Shown here one piece after another: positions 45,179 to 54,300 of a DNA stretch of 64,000 bases. The DNA is from Actinobaculum sp. 313. GTDB taxonomy: Bacteria > Actinomycetota > Actinomycetes > Actinomycetales > Actinomycetaceae. Each line of letters begins with the position of its first letter. Position 1 is the stretch's first letter. Where the stretch lies: positions 2,542,001 through 2,606,000 of the forward strand of contig NZ_CP029033.1 of the NCBI RefSeq assembly GCF_003073475.1, read 5' to 3'. The notes below the pieces were generated by a model, which was given only the letters and a program-made list of their open reading frames with translations, had not been told where the DNA came from and ran no database searches. The translations under genes were made by a program, and so were the position numbers.

Positions 45179-46159
45179 CTACTTGGACACAGGTTCGAAC
45201 AGTTCTGGGTGAGATGCAATGTACTCCTTCGCCTCGACTAGTTTGTTATCCCAATTGGCCCGGACCTCGAAGAGTTCATCAGCGTGCTCCTCAATAATCG
45301 GCACCTGCCGCTCCGCAATAATATCCGCCGCACGCTGAGTGAAATCCACCTGATCCTTACACTCCACCACTTTCAAGGCAAGCTGAATCTGTTCTTCTGT
45401 AATCCTCTCCCGATTCGGTTGATCCCAGGCAGCGGCACCCGCAGCAAAACCTGCCCATGGACTATCCGCATCGAATTCGATACCGTTCTCGTCGTAGCAG
45501 ACGTGCAACTCCTCGACTAAGGCTTGCATTCGCGGATCCCGATTCACCGCCTCCGCCTCATCATTGAGTGCCTCCTGGCCCGGACCATACACCCATAAAT
45601 CCCCTTCATTAAAGCTCTGCACCTCGGTTTTGGTCCCACATATATCGTAGACCTTCCTCCTTTGTTCCTCCGAAAGGTCTTCATTCGGAAGTGGCGTAAG
45701 TTCGTATCCCTCAGGAGTGTCCACAAAACCGTTGACAATCAACGCGCCATCTCCCAACGGTGGTACGAAGGCGAATTTCTCCGCCACCGGCTTCGTCCAC
45801 GGGCCATACTTCGTCCACATATGAGCCGTCGGCGAATACCCATCCGGCTCAATCGCCACCCACGGAATACCCAGTTCCTCGCGCGCACACTTCGCCAAAG
45901 CAGCACTATACGCCGTCATTATATAGTCCGAGGTTTCCGGTTGTCCCTGCTCCACATAGTCCACTGGCAGCTTGACTATGGCCGTCTCAGGATCAACCTC
46001 CGCCTTACGATTCATCCCAGCCAACTTCGACGACACATCAACCGGAGTTGTCGCTGATACACTGTCGTTGGACGAATCGGACGAACAGGCAGCCAGACCA
46101 ATTGCGCCTAAAGCCAACGCCGCCAGAAGGAGCGCCGCAATCCGATTTGGCGATTTCAC
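45179..46159 (-). CDS. Lipoprotein, tandem paralogue 1
   Basis: A 326-residue lipoprotein, GTG start with GAAAGGAG upstream, signal MKSPNRIAALLLAALALGAI and lipobox LAAC. It carries the shared SSKLAGMNRKAEVDPETAIV, CAREELGIPWVAIEP, YGPWTKPVAEKFAFVPP, RITEEQIQLALKVVECKDQV and HPELFEPVSK blocks. It is first of three tandem copies, each about 330 residues. The central region between the second and third blocks is the most variable, as expected if ligand specificity differs. Confidence 0.85.
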   Translation of the reverse strand: MKSPNRIAALLLAALALGAIGLAACSSDSSNDSVSATTPVDVSSKLAGMNRKAEVDPETAIVKLPVDYVEQGQPETSDYIMTAYSAALAKCAREELGIPWVAIEPDGYSPTAHMWTKYGPWTKPVAEKFAFVPPLGDGALIVNGFVDTPEGYELTPLPNEDLSEEQRRKVYDICGTKTEVQSFNEGDLWVYGPGQEALNDEAEAVNRDPRMQALVEELHVCYDENGIEFDADSPWAGFAAGAAAWDQPNRERITEEQIQLALKVVECKDQVDFTQRAADIIAERQVPIIEEHADELFEVRANWDNKLVEAKEYIASHPELFEPVSK

Positions 46160-46224
46160 CGTAAATCTCCTTTCGATTTAGCGTGGGAGGGCAAAGTTTT
46201 CCCACCTCACCCTCCCACACACAA

Positions 46225-46659
46225 TTACTTACACTGAGGACCGCCGGAGAATACGACACTTCGGACTCGGTCGTTCCAGTTCTCGCCCGCGTACGTTCCT
46301 TTCCCAGCACCGTTGGACAGGTTTGGATCTCGATAGTTAGTTCTGACTAGTTGTTCACTGTCCAGGCGGAAACTTTTACCCTTGCCATCCTGGAAGTATG
46401 AATGCTTGCAGAGCCGACCATTCGCCCACGCGGAAGCTGACTTTGTCTTAGCCACACCGTTCTTGTCTGATGTAACGCTAAGCGGCCCGTCAGACTTCGC
46501 GGCAGCCCACTGCCCGGTATAGCTGTAGCTCTGCCACACGCAGGCCCAACCCGACGCGCAACCCGGTGCCGCTTGTGCGGCGGGCGCAGCAAGACTCAAT
46601 CCGCTGAGTAGCATTAGTGTGGCTAGCGGCGCCGCCAACCACTTTCGCAAGACCTTCAT
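46225..46659 (-). CDS. Secreted I36-type small protein (peptidase inhibitor fold)
   Basis: A 144-residue protein with signal peptide MKVLRKWLAAPLATLMLLSG ending AAQAA. Six to seven cysteines are paired along the mature part (CASGWACVW, RLCKHSYF, PQC). The SGWACVWQSYSYTGQWAA and GTYAGENWNDRVRSVVF segments resemble peptidase inhibitor family I36 and beta/gamma-crystallin-like proteins. AGGAGA precedes the ATG at 46659. It begins the minus-strand cluster; a promoter-like pair lies 85 bp upstream. It may be a secreted substrate or target-binding factor, but this is inference. Confidence 0.75.
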   Translation of the reverse strand: MKVLRKWLAAPLATLMLLSGLSLAAPAAQAAPGCASGWACVWQSYSYTGQWAAAKSDGPLSVTSDKNGVAKTKSASAWANGRLCKHSYFQDGKGKSFRLDSEQLVRTNYRDPNLSNGAGKGTYAGENWNDRVRSVVFSGGPQCK

Positions 46660-46680
46660 TGGTCTCTCCTCTCGTTTCAT

Positions 46681-47024
46681 TTTGACCGATGGACCTTACC
46701 AACCCATTTTGATAAGGTCAGCCTGATCTTTCAGGACGGTTTTACAGTAACATCCAGCCAGTACCATAGTCAACAAGTTACCGAAGCGAGCTGGGTAAAC
46801 CCTCTGACGAGGATACAGACCATCATTACTACCGGCCGCCGACGAACCGGTCACTCGCAGCACGTGTTCCCTTTCCACTCACCCCTACCCTGCCAGGTCC
46901 TGGTTAGCGGGGTCTGCCTGCTTTACCTTTAGAACCGTAATGCGGCCTGCCCTTCGCAGCCCTCGCGGGCCTGCAGACCGCTGGCATACATCGGTGGCAC
47001 ACCCACCGGAAAGGAGACTGCGCA
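46681..47024. other. Intergenic region, divergent promoters
   Basis: About 340 bp between divergent genes. Besides the minus-strand promoter candidate it holds a leader for the alcohol dehydrogenase: CACCGGAAAGGAGACTGCGCA leads up to the ATG at 47025. No repeats or genes recognised. Confidence 0.5.
46744..46773 (-). promoter_or_regulatory. Candidate promoter for the secreted/lipoprotein/exporter cluster
   Basis: On the minus strand TTGACT (46773-46768) and TACTGT (46749-46744) are 18 bp apart, 85 bp upstream of the I36-type gene. No other strong promoter is seen before 46159. Confidence 0.45.
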
Positions 47025-48047
47025 ATGCGTGGAGTAATCATGAACGCCCCCGGCGATGTCACGGTTGGAGACCGCGAAGAACCAGTGATCGTAGAACCAA
47101 CCGACGCCATCATCAAGTTGGCGGCGGCCTGTATCTGCGGCTCGGATCTCTGGCCGTACCGCGGCCTGGAACCGGTTGACCAGCCGCGCCCAATGGGCCA
47201 CGAATACGTTGGCACCGTCACCGCCGTGGGCGATGCCGTGAAGAACGTGAAGGTGGGCGACTTCGTCGTCGGCTCCTTCTGCATCTCCGACAACACCTGC
47301 GAAATCTGCGAATCCGGCTACCCCTCCCGCTGTGTCAACGGAGGCTTCATGGGCGATACACAGGCCGAGTACACCCGGGTCCCGCAGGCCGACGGCACGC
47401 TCGTCGTCGTTCCCGGCGGGAAGCCCGACGACCCGGATATCATCGCCTCCCTGCTGGCCGCCTCCGATGTGCTGGGAACCGGCTGGTTCGGCGCGGTAGC
47501 CGCCGAAGCGGGGCCGGGCAAAACCGTTGCCGTGGTCGGCGACGGCGCCGTCGGACTCTCCGCCGTACTCGCCGCCAAGGCCCTCGGTGCTGACAAGGTC
47601 ATCGCCTTCTCCCGCCACGAGGACCGCGCTGCGCTCGCCCGCGAACTCGGTGCCGATATCGTTATCGCTGAACGCGGCGACGAAGGTGCGGAAAAGGTAC
47701 GCGAATTGACGGGCGGTCTGGGAGCACACAGCGTTGTCGAGGCCGTCGGCAACCAAGTTTCAATGGATCAGGCCATTGCCTCCTGCCGCCCCGGCGGGCA
47801 TGTGGGCTTCGTCGGCGTCAGCCACGATCAAGAGATCGACGGCGGCGCGCTGTTCTTCTCCGAGGTACACCTGCACGGCGGCCCCGCACCGGTACGCCGC
47901 TTCCTGCCCGACCTCATTGACCGCATCTTGAAGAAGGAGATCAACCCGGGCAAGGTGTTCACCATGCGTATTCCGCTGGAAGACGCGGCCGAAGGCTACA
48001 AGGCCATGGACGAGCGCCGCGCCATCAAGGTACTGCTGCAGCCGTAA
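47025..48047 (+). CDS. Zinc-dependent alcohol dehydrogenase family protein
   Basis: A 340-residue medium-chain dehydrogenase. The catalytic zinc Cys is in AAACICGSDLWPYRG, the catalytic zinc His-Glu in MGHEYVGTV, and structural zinc ligands in FCISDNTCEICESGYPSRC (four Cys). The Rossmann motif is VAVVGDGAVGLSAVLAAKAL with ADKVIAFSRHEDR after it (NAD or NADP not clear). Substrate unknown; could be an alcohol, sugar alcohol or aldehyde. AAGGAG is upstream. A rho-independent-like hairpin follows. Confidence 0.88.
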   Translation: MRGVIMNAPGDVTVGDREEPVIVEPTDAIIKLAAACICGSDLWPYRGLEPVDQPRPMGHEYVGTVTAVGDAVKNVKVGDFVVGSFCISDNTCEICESGYPSRCVNGGFMGDTQAEYTRVPQADGTLVVVPGGKPDDPDIIASLLAASDVLGTGWFGAVAAEAGPGKTVAVVGDGAVGLSAVLAAKALGADKVIAFSRHEDRAALARELGADIVIAERGDEGAEKVRELTGGLGAHSVVEAVGNQVSMDQAIASCRPGGHVGFVGVSHDQEIDGGALFFSEVHLHGGPAPVRRFLPDLIDRILKKEINPGKVFTMRIPLEDAAEGYKAMDERRAIKVLLQP

Positions 48048-48063
48048 GGCCGAACTACACCCA

Positions 48064-48099
48064 CCCAGGGGTCGGCTTCACGGCGAAGCGGCCCCTGGG
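48064..48099 (+). terminator. Terminator-like hairpin after alcohol dehydrogenase
   Basis: CCCAGGGG...CCCCTGGG with internal GGCTTC/GAAGC pairing forms a long imperfect stem 17 bp after the stop. The following TATTGCT is only partly T-rich. Confidence 0.7.
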
Positions 48100-48186
48100 T
48101 ATTGCTCTATGGCGCGTACTGCTGCACTTACCGCACCACGTGCCGCTCGCCCTCCGATTCACTCCGGGTGACTCCATTGGCCAATA

Positions 48187-48432
48187 GTGCTGGCGAATAC
48201 TCCAACCGCCCCAGCACATCCCGCGCTGCGTATTCTCGACTTCATCGCGACGACGCTCACCTTGCTCTTCGCCACCTTCGTTCTCATCGGCCTAACAACA
48301 CACCAGTTGCAGTCGTACTGGTGCATCGGCCTGCTGGCCACCGTGGCGATTGTGTCACCTGACCTCATCGGACTCATCCGCAGTATGGCACGCGACGATA
48401 CGGAGGCTCATCGGCGAGAACACAGCCTATAA
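48187..48432 (+). CDS. Small 2-TM membrane protein, hypothetical
   Basis: An 81-residue frame (GTG) with two hydrophobic helices (LDFIATTLTLLFATFVLIGL; WCIGLLATVAIVSPDLIGLI) and a charged tail (RSMARDDTEAHRREHSL). No family recognised. It has only a weak ribosome site, so it is possible rather than certain. Confidence 0.5.
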   Translation: MLANTPTAPAHPALRILDFIATTLTLLFATFVLIGLTTHQLQSYWCIGLLATVAIVSPDLIGLIRSMARDDTEAHRREHSL

Positions 48433-48582
48433 GGCATCGCGAACAGCCCGCACGGACCACTACCACTTGCGGGCAACATTCCGCTCGCAGGCAACATTCC
48501 AACCGGCCGCCACAAGCTAGAACGCACGGCAACGGCCGGCCTCACCTCGCTCCCCGCACCCGTTTTCCTTTATTCTCAAGGT

Positions 48583-49641
48583 ATGGATCGTCAGGCGGAA
48601 ATCTCTTCCTTCCTTCGCACGCGCAGGGCTCGGCTCAGTCCGCAGCAAGCTGGTATCGCATACCCGTCGTCAACGCGACGCCGCGTACCGGGACTACGCC
48701 GAGAAGAAGTGGCGGAACTCGCCGGTGTCAGCCCGGATTACTATGCGCGCTTGGAGCGGGGACGTATCTCCCACGCATCCCCAGAAGTACTGGAATCCAT
48801 CGCCACCGCGCTGCGACTCGACGACGACGAGCGTCAGCACCTGTTCAACTTGGCCGATTCAGCGCCACGCTCAGCACGGGCGCGCAGCACCACCGATGAG
48901 AAGAACCTGCGGGCAGACCTGCGCCGCGTTCTTGACTCAATCAACACACCCGCCTTCATCCAGAATCACCGTCTGGACCGCATCGGCGCGAATCGGCTCG
49001 GAAGGCTCCTTTATTCGCTACCTGCCGACGGCAGTGGTGACACCTTCAACTATGCACGCTTCCTCTTCCTGGACCAGCGCGCAGCCACATTCCACCGCGA
49101 TCTGGACCAGGCACGCCACGCCACCGTCTCCAGCCTGCACGCGGCCAGCGCCAAAGCAAAGAATGACCGAGAACTCATCGGCCTCATCGATGAACTCAAC
49201 GCCCGCAGTGAAGAGTTTCGCAACCTGTGGGAACTGCACGATGTTGGGTTATGCCGCATCGGCTCCAAGCTCCTCACCCACACGCTCGTGGGGGAGCTCG
49301 ATTTCGGCTACGAAACCTTCACACTTACCGATGATCCCGCCCTCACACTCATCATTTACACCATGCAGCCCGGCTCACCCACCGAGGAACGCATGCGGAT
49401 CCTCTCCAGCTGGGAGGTCACGCACTCGGCCTCGCACAATCACCACACATCCGCTGCTGCGGCCAGCGATCAATCACTGCGGGAACTCAATCGGGAACTC
49501 AATGGGGCACTGCCCCAAAAGTGCGGCCTGCCGCTTGGAACCGGCACAGCAGGTGAAACGGTATCTCCCATGCACATTTCGCCCACAGAATCCGACATGA
49601 CGATGCTCCCCCTGCCCTGCTCCTGCGAGGATGCGCTATGA
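48583..49641 (+). CDS. XRE-family regulator with MmyB-like domain
   Basis: A 352-residue protein. The helix-turn-helix is near residues 8-80 (SSFLRTRRARLSPQQAG, then RRVPGLRREEVAELAGVSPD and YYARLERGR), with the pattern VPGLRREEVA typical of actinobacterial regulators with a C-terminal MmyB-like ligand domain (about 105-290). This class often controls a nearby oxidoreductase, and the alcohol dehydrogenase lies two genes upstream. The gene overlaps the next start by 4 nt (ATGA). The last 20 residues are unusual (MTMLPLPCSCEDAL). Confidence 0.85.
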   Translation: MDRQAEISSFLRTRRARLSPQQAGIAYPSSTRRRVPGLRREEVAELAGVSPDYYARLERGRISHASPEVLESIATALRLDDDERQHLFNLADSAPRSARARSTTDEKNLRADLRRVLDSINTPAFIQNHRLDRIGANRLGRLLYSLPADGSGDTFNYARFLFLDQRAATFHRDLDQARHATVSSLHAASAKAKNDRELIGLIDELNARSEEFRNLWELHDVGLCRIGSKLLTHTLVGELDFGYETFTLTDDPALTLIIYTMQPGSPTEERMRILSSWEVTHSASHNHHTSAAAASDQSLRELNRELNGALPQKCGLPLGTGTAGETVSPMHISPTESDMTMLPLPCSCEDAL

Positions 49642-51122
49642 GCCTGACCTACCAACTGGCCCTCTCGCCCGCACAAACGGAGGCATATCTGACGCGCGGG
49701 TTGGACCACGTATGCGGTTTCGCCGTCGACGCCGCTGCGGCCGCTTCTATCACCCGGGTCGCGGACCTCATCGAGCTCTTGAACTGCGGAATGCCCGGCT
49801 CCCCCTTCTCCGCGGACCGGCCCATCGATATCCTGCACGTTCCGAACAACCCCTTCATTCAAACGCGGCTAGCCGTCGGACCGCTGCACAAGGATGCCTT
49901 CCTGGGCGGTGTGGTCGAGTTCGCGCCCTTTGACGGCTCCGGCATCGCCAAAGCCGGTGATGTGGAAACGCCTCTACTGTGGATGGAACCGACACGTCTG
50001 ACTGCCGGATCTCGCCTGTGGCGATTCCACCCCGACACCGCCGAACCCGAACTGCTTGGCATCTACCACGGTATTGCCTGGGGATGGGAATCAACCGCGA
50101 CGGGTGACTTCACGGCCTGTATTCCCTCCCAAGTCCTCGGCCCAGTCGCCCACCGCAATTGGGCGGAACTCCCAGCCGAGATCGAACTGGACGACGCCGG
50201 TGAAACTCCCGCTGCCATCACCCTGGTCTCTCCCACGGAGCCAACACAGGAAGAGGGATTCGCTCAGCTTCCCAATGGGCTGTGGGCCAAACGCATCGCA
50301 TATCACGATGAACTTGACCTGCACGAGAATCAGCTACTCGGCCGCGTGCAAGGAATTCCCGTACGTGCCATCCGCGCGTTACGTGACGGCGACGACGTCG
50401 TGCTCCAAGTGGCGTCCCTGCTGATCGATTCTCCGCTGGCCGCCGCTGCGGGATTCCAACGGTACACGCAGGGAATCAACACACTGGTACTACCGGTGGC
50501 GAAACTGGAGGACCAAACCACCCGTCAAGCCCGGCCGAAACAGTGGGATGTGAGCGAGCGCCCCGCCGTCACCAACCAGGGTCAACGCGAACGAACGAAT
50601 GACGATATCCAGGCTCTCCTCACCGATATCTTCGCGCTTATCTCCTACACCGCGCCCACTGGCTGGCAAGCCCTGCGCCTGACTGTACAAATGGTTGAAA
50701 AGCGCGTGCACTATTCCGCGCGTGCCGAACTCGCTCCCACACCCGCCCAGGCCGGTACTGTCGAAGGCGATGCACGCCGCACCGACGACGGCGCCGACCG
50801 CAGCGGGGCAGCGCAGACCGCGCCTCCCAGCGCACGAACGGTCCCCGTCAGGCTACTGCCAACGGCGATCATGAACTATGCGGGCCAGATCAAGGCACTC
50901 GCCTACCGCGAGGGCGAAGGGGCGCCATTCTCCCTCACCTTCGAGTTCACCTCGCAAGGGCGCTCGAAACTCTCGCTGAATAAGACCAAGGAACCGGCGT
51001 GGGCGGCACAGGTTCCCGCAGAGACGTGGCGCGCCGACTTCGCCGCGTTTCCACGCGACGAAGAACATACGCCACACTGGCTCCGCGCCCGCATGGCGGA
51101 TGACACCACCCCGCCCCTGTAG
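49638..51122 (+). CDS. Unknown protein coupled to the XRE/MmyB regulator
   Basis: A 494-residue soluble protein, no membrane segments or signal. I do not recognise a family. It starts MSLTYQLALSPAQTEAYLTRG and ends WLRARMADDTTPPL. Acidic stretches and a disordered loop (about 375-410, rich in Ala/Asp/Thr) separate an N-terminal beta-rich half from the C-terminal FSLTFEFTSQGRSKLSLNKT region. Because its start overlaps the regulator stop (ATGA), the two are made together, perhaps as regulator and sensor or as a regulated pair. Internal GMPGSPFS and PTAIMNYAGQIKALAYREGE carry no catalytic motif I can name. Confidence 0.8.
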   Translation: MSLTYQLALSPAQTEAYLTRGLDHVCGFAVDAAAAASITRVADLIELLNCGMPGSPFSADRPIDILHVPNNPFIQTRLAVGPLHKDAFLGGVVEFAPFDGSGIAKAGDVETPLLWMEPTRLTAGSRLWRFHPDTAEPELLGIYHGIAWGWESTATGDFTACIPSQVLGPVAHRNWAELPAEIELDDAGETPAAITLVSPTEPTQEEGFAQLPNGLWAKRIAYHDELDLHENQLLGRVQGIPVRAIRALRDGDDVVLQVASLLIDSPLAAAAGFQRYTQGINTLVLPVAKLEDQTTRQARPKQWDVSERPAVTNQGQRERTNDDIQALLTDIFALISYTAPTGWQALRLTVQMVEKRVHYSARAELAPTPAQAGTVEGDARRTDDGADRSGAAQTAPPSARTVPVRLLPTAIMNYAGQIKALAYREGEGAPFSLTFEFTSQGRSKLSLNKTKEPAWAAQVPAETWRADFAAFPRDEEHTPHWLRARMADDTTPPL

Positions 51123-51372
51123 TCGATTCACTGCGAGCCCGTCCCGCGAAGTCCGGAGCACATCCGAGTCAGGGCCACCTACCCAAAAGCAACGCACGTC
51201 ACATCCGGGACTAAAGCGCTCCACACCAGGGTTGCAATCTATGGACGCCCTCTCGGCGTCTCCGGATATGGCGGGGAGCGAAAGCACGCGCGCCGTGCCA
51301 CGCCCGGGTACAGAATATGCGGTAGGACGCACAACATGATCCGTGCCGAACCGCGCGAATAAGGAGCTACAC

Positions 51373-51678
51373 ATGGCCTTCCATCTTCCCTTCTTCAAGT
51401 CCAGCGACGAAGCCGACGCCGCCGCTCAGAAAACCGCCACCAACGACTTCGACCGCACAATCGAACTCGGGGTCTCCGGCATGACCTGTGACCATTGCGT
51501 GGCTCATGTCACCGAAGAACTGAAAGCCCTGCCCGACGTCGGGAACGTCTCGGTGACGCTGAACTCCGGCGGCACCTCGAAAGTCCTCGTTTACACCGAC
51601 CACGACATCGCCGACGAAGCCCTACGCGAAGCGGTATCCGAGGCCGGCCACTACACCGTGGAATCGATCGTGCGCTAA
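51373..51678 (+). CDS. copZ: Copper chaperone CopZ-like (HMA domain)
   Basis: A 101-residue protein starting MAFHLPFFKSSDEADAAAQK (a short polar leader not usual in CopZ) followed by a heavy-metal-associated domain with LGVSGMTCDHCVAHVTEELK, that is GMTCxHC. It carries Cu(I) to the transporter encoded next. AAGGAG lies 6 nt before the ATG at 51373. It starts only 20 bp before copA, as in many Cu operons. Confidence 0.88.
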   Translation: MAFHLPFFKSSDEADAAAQKTATNDFDRTIELGVSGMTCDHCVAHVTEELKALPDVGNVSVTLNSGGTSKVLVYTDHDIADEALREAVSEAGHYTVESIVR

Positions 51679-51698
51679 GGGCGCAGACTAACAACGCC

Positions 51699-54254
51699 AT
51701 GGCACAGACTAGCGACATCGAACGCGCCGATACTCCTGGCTCCGCTGGTGGGCCACGTGGCTCGGTTGAAAGGCCGCATGGCCCGGCTGGTAGCACCGCC
51801 GGTGCGGACACCGCCCTCGCCCCTGCCATCAACACCATCGTGGGCGAAGTAGATCTGGCCGTTACCGGTATGACCTGCGCGTCCTGCGTAGCGCGGGTAG
51901 AGAAGAAACTGAACAAGCTGTCGGGTGTGGACGCCGTCGTCAACCTTGCCACCGAGCAGGCACATATCGAGCTCGGCCCGCAAGCCGCTCAGCTATCCGA
52001 TGCGGAGCTTGTGACCACGGTTGAAAACGCCGGTTATGGCGCCTCCGTGCTCCGCCGCACCATGTTGCAGGAAGACGGCAGCCGTATAGCCGTCAGCACC
52101 GGCATCGACCCGGAAGAAGTCGAAGCCGCAGCGCAGCGGGCTGCCAGCGCGCGCGTTGCGGACCTATGGCGGCGCTTCGTCGTCGCACTTATTCTCTCCA
52201 TTCCCATCGTCGCCGTCTCCATGGTTCCGGCCCTGCAGTTCCGCGGCTGGCAATGGGCGACGGGGGCGCTCTCGCTTATCGTCGCCTTCTGGTGCGGCTG
52301 GCCCTTCCACCGGGCTGCCTTCCGAGCCGCCCGCCACGGATCTACCACCATGGACACCCTGGTGTCTCTGGGCGTCCTCGCATCAATGGGATGGTCGCTG
52401 TGGGCCCTCTTGTGGGGAGGCGCGGGCAGCCTCGGATACACCATGCGGATGACCGGCATTCACGGACTCGCACATTCCGCCATGCCGCACCTGTACTTCG
52501 AGTCAGCGGCGATGATCGTTACCTTCCTCTTAATCGGTAGGTGGTTGGAGGCCCGTTCGCGGCGCTCCGCCGGTGACGCACTCCGCTCGCTGCTCTCCCT
52601 CGGCGCCGATGAAGCAACCCGGGTCCGCCGTGCAGACGGAACCGCTGTGAACGAGGTGATTCCCGCCTCCGAGCTGCAGCCCGGTGACGAGTTCCTGGTG
52701 CGCCCCGGTGAGAAAATCGCCACCGACGGCGTCGTGATAGACGGCACCTCGGCGGTTGACGCCTCACTGCTCACCGGCGAGTCGGTGCCGGTTGATGTCG
52801 CCTCCGGTGACGAGGTCACCGGAGCCACCATGAATACCTTCGGGTCACTGACGGTGCGAGCAAGCCGGGTGGGCGAGGACACCACGCTTGCGCAGATGGG
52901 GCGCCTACTCACCGAAGCGCAGATTGGCAAATCACCTGTACAGCGCCTTGCGGATCGTATTTCCGCCGTTTTCGTTCCGGCCGTAATCGGCATCGCACTC
53001 GCGGACTTCGCGGTACGCCTGCTGCTCGGCAACACCTTCGAAATGGCGCTGACCTCGGCAATCACCGTGCTCGTGGTCGCATGCCCCTGCGCCCTTGGTC
53101 TAGCCACACCCACCGCGCTACTCGTTGGCTCCGGTCGAGCCTCCCGGCTCGGTGCGCTTATCAAGGGGCCGGAAATCCTGGAAACCGCGCATAGCGTTGA
53201 CACCATCGTGCTGGACAAGACCGGCACGCTCACCACGGGTGTCATGCGCGTGGACGATATCGTCGCCGTGGGCGGAGACGCCAGCGTGGGTGAAGATGCC
53301 AGCGTAGGTGAAGAGGCGAGTGTGGGCGGAGATGCCAGCCTGGGTGAAGGTGCCGACGTGAGTGAAGGTGCCGACGTGAGCGCGCCGGAAGGCAGCGCAC
53401 CCCAGGATGCACAAAGCATAATTCTTGCCCTTGCCGCCAGCCTTGAATCCAAATCCGAGCATCCCATTGCCGCCGCCATTACCCGCTCGGCAAGCGAAAA
53501 GAAGCTCGAACTCCTGCCCGTACACGATTTCCACGCCCATGCAGGGCACGGAGTCAGCGGCATCTTGAATGGCGAACTACTTCGCGTAGGCACGGCGCGT
53601 TGGCTGGCCGAACAGGGAGTTGACACCGCAGCTGCGGCCACCGCTGCACAGCGGCTGGCCGCATCCGGGGCAACGGCCGTCGTCGTCGCACGCGATCAGC
53701 GGGTTATTGGCGTGCTAGCCGTACGTGACACTCTCCGCCCCGAAGCACCAGAAACAATAGCCCGCCTGAAAGAACAGCATCTTCAACCCATGCTGGTTAC
53801 CGGCGACAACGAGGCAACCGCGCAGACCATTGCCGCCCGTGCGGGAATCCAACAGGTGCAGGCGGGCGTATTGCCCAACGGCAAACTCACCGTTGTCAGC
53901 GCATTGCAGGCGCAAGGGCACCGCGTTGCCATGGTGGGCGATGGCGTCAACGACGCCGCAGCTCTCGCGGGCGCCGATCTATCAATCGCGATGGGATCAG
54001 GAACCGACGTGGCGAAGGCGGCATCTGATATCACCATCGTCAACTCGGATATTCGTACCATCCCTGCGGCACTGCGAGTATCCTCACGCACTCTGCGTAT
54101 TATCAAGGAGAACCTGTGCTGGGCCTTCGGATACAACGTGATCGCCATTCCGCTGGCCGTGTTGGGAATTATCGTGCCCGGCATTGCTGCGGCGGCCATG
54201 GCATCCTCCTCCGTTATTGTGGTGCTGAACTCGCTGCGTTTGCGCCGCGCGTAA
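51699..54254 (+). CDS. copA: Copper-translocating P-type ATPase with repeat insertion in the catalytic domain
   Basis: An 851-residue P1B-type ATPase exporting Cu(I). The N-terminal HMA domain has AVTGMTCASCVARVEKKL (about 55-72). Eight helices follow, with the CPC motif VACPCALGLATPTAL, the phosphorylation site DKTGTLTTG (about 506-514), the HP motif SEHPIAAAI, and GDGVNDAAALAGADLSIAMG. After DKTGTLT an insertion of about 45 residues begins GGDASVGEDASVGEEASVGG and goes on in the same style (about 524-567). In CopA relatives this loop is short. Its first 50 residues before HMA are also poorly conserved. Start ATG at 51699. Confidence 0.92.
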   Translation: MAQTSDIERADTPGSAGGPRGSVERPHGPAGSTAGADTALAPAINTIVGEVDLAVTGMTCASCVARVEKKLNKLSGVDAVVNLATEQAHIELGPQAAQLSDAELVTTVENAGYGASVLRRTMLQEDGSRIAVSTGIDPEEVEAAAQRAASARVADLWRRFVVALILSIPIVAVSMVPALQFRGWQWATGALSLIVAFWCGWPFHRAAFRAARHGSTTMDTLVSLGVLASMGWSLWALLWGGAGSLGYTMRMTGIHGLAHSAMPHLYFESAAMIVTFLLIGRWLEARSRRSAGDALRSLLSLGADEATRVRRADGTAVNEVIPASELQPGDEFLVRPGEKIATDGVVIDGTSAVDASLLTGESVPVDVASGDEVTGATMNTFGSLTVRASRVGEDTTLAQMGRLLTEAQIGKSPVQRLADRISAVFVPAVIGIALADFAVRLLLGNTFEMALTSAITVLVVACPCALGLATPTALLVGSGRASRLGALIKGPEILETAHSVDTIVLDKTGTLTTGVMRVDDIVAVGGDASVGEDASVGEEASVGGDASLGEGADVSEGADVSAPEGSAPQDAQSIILALAASLESKSEHPIAAAITRSASEKKLELLPVHDFHAHAGHGVSGILNGELLRVGTARWLAEQGVDTAAAATAAQRLAASGATAVVVARDQRVIGVLAVRDTLRPEAPETIARLKEQHLQPMLVTGDNEATAQTIAARAGIQQVQAGVLPNGKLTVVSALQAQGHRVAMVGDGVNDAAALAGADLSIAMGSGTDVAKAASDITIVNSDIRTIPAALRVSSRTLRIIKENLCWAFGYNVIAIPLAVLGIIVPGIAAAAMASSSVIVVLNSLRLRRA

Positions 54255-54300
54255 TGGCAACTTTGGCCCTGCCGCTCGGGCACCCCGTAAACTAACGACT

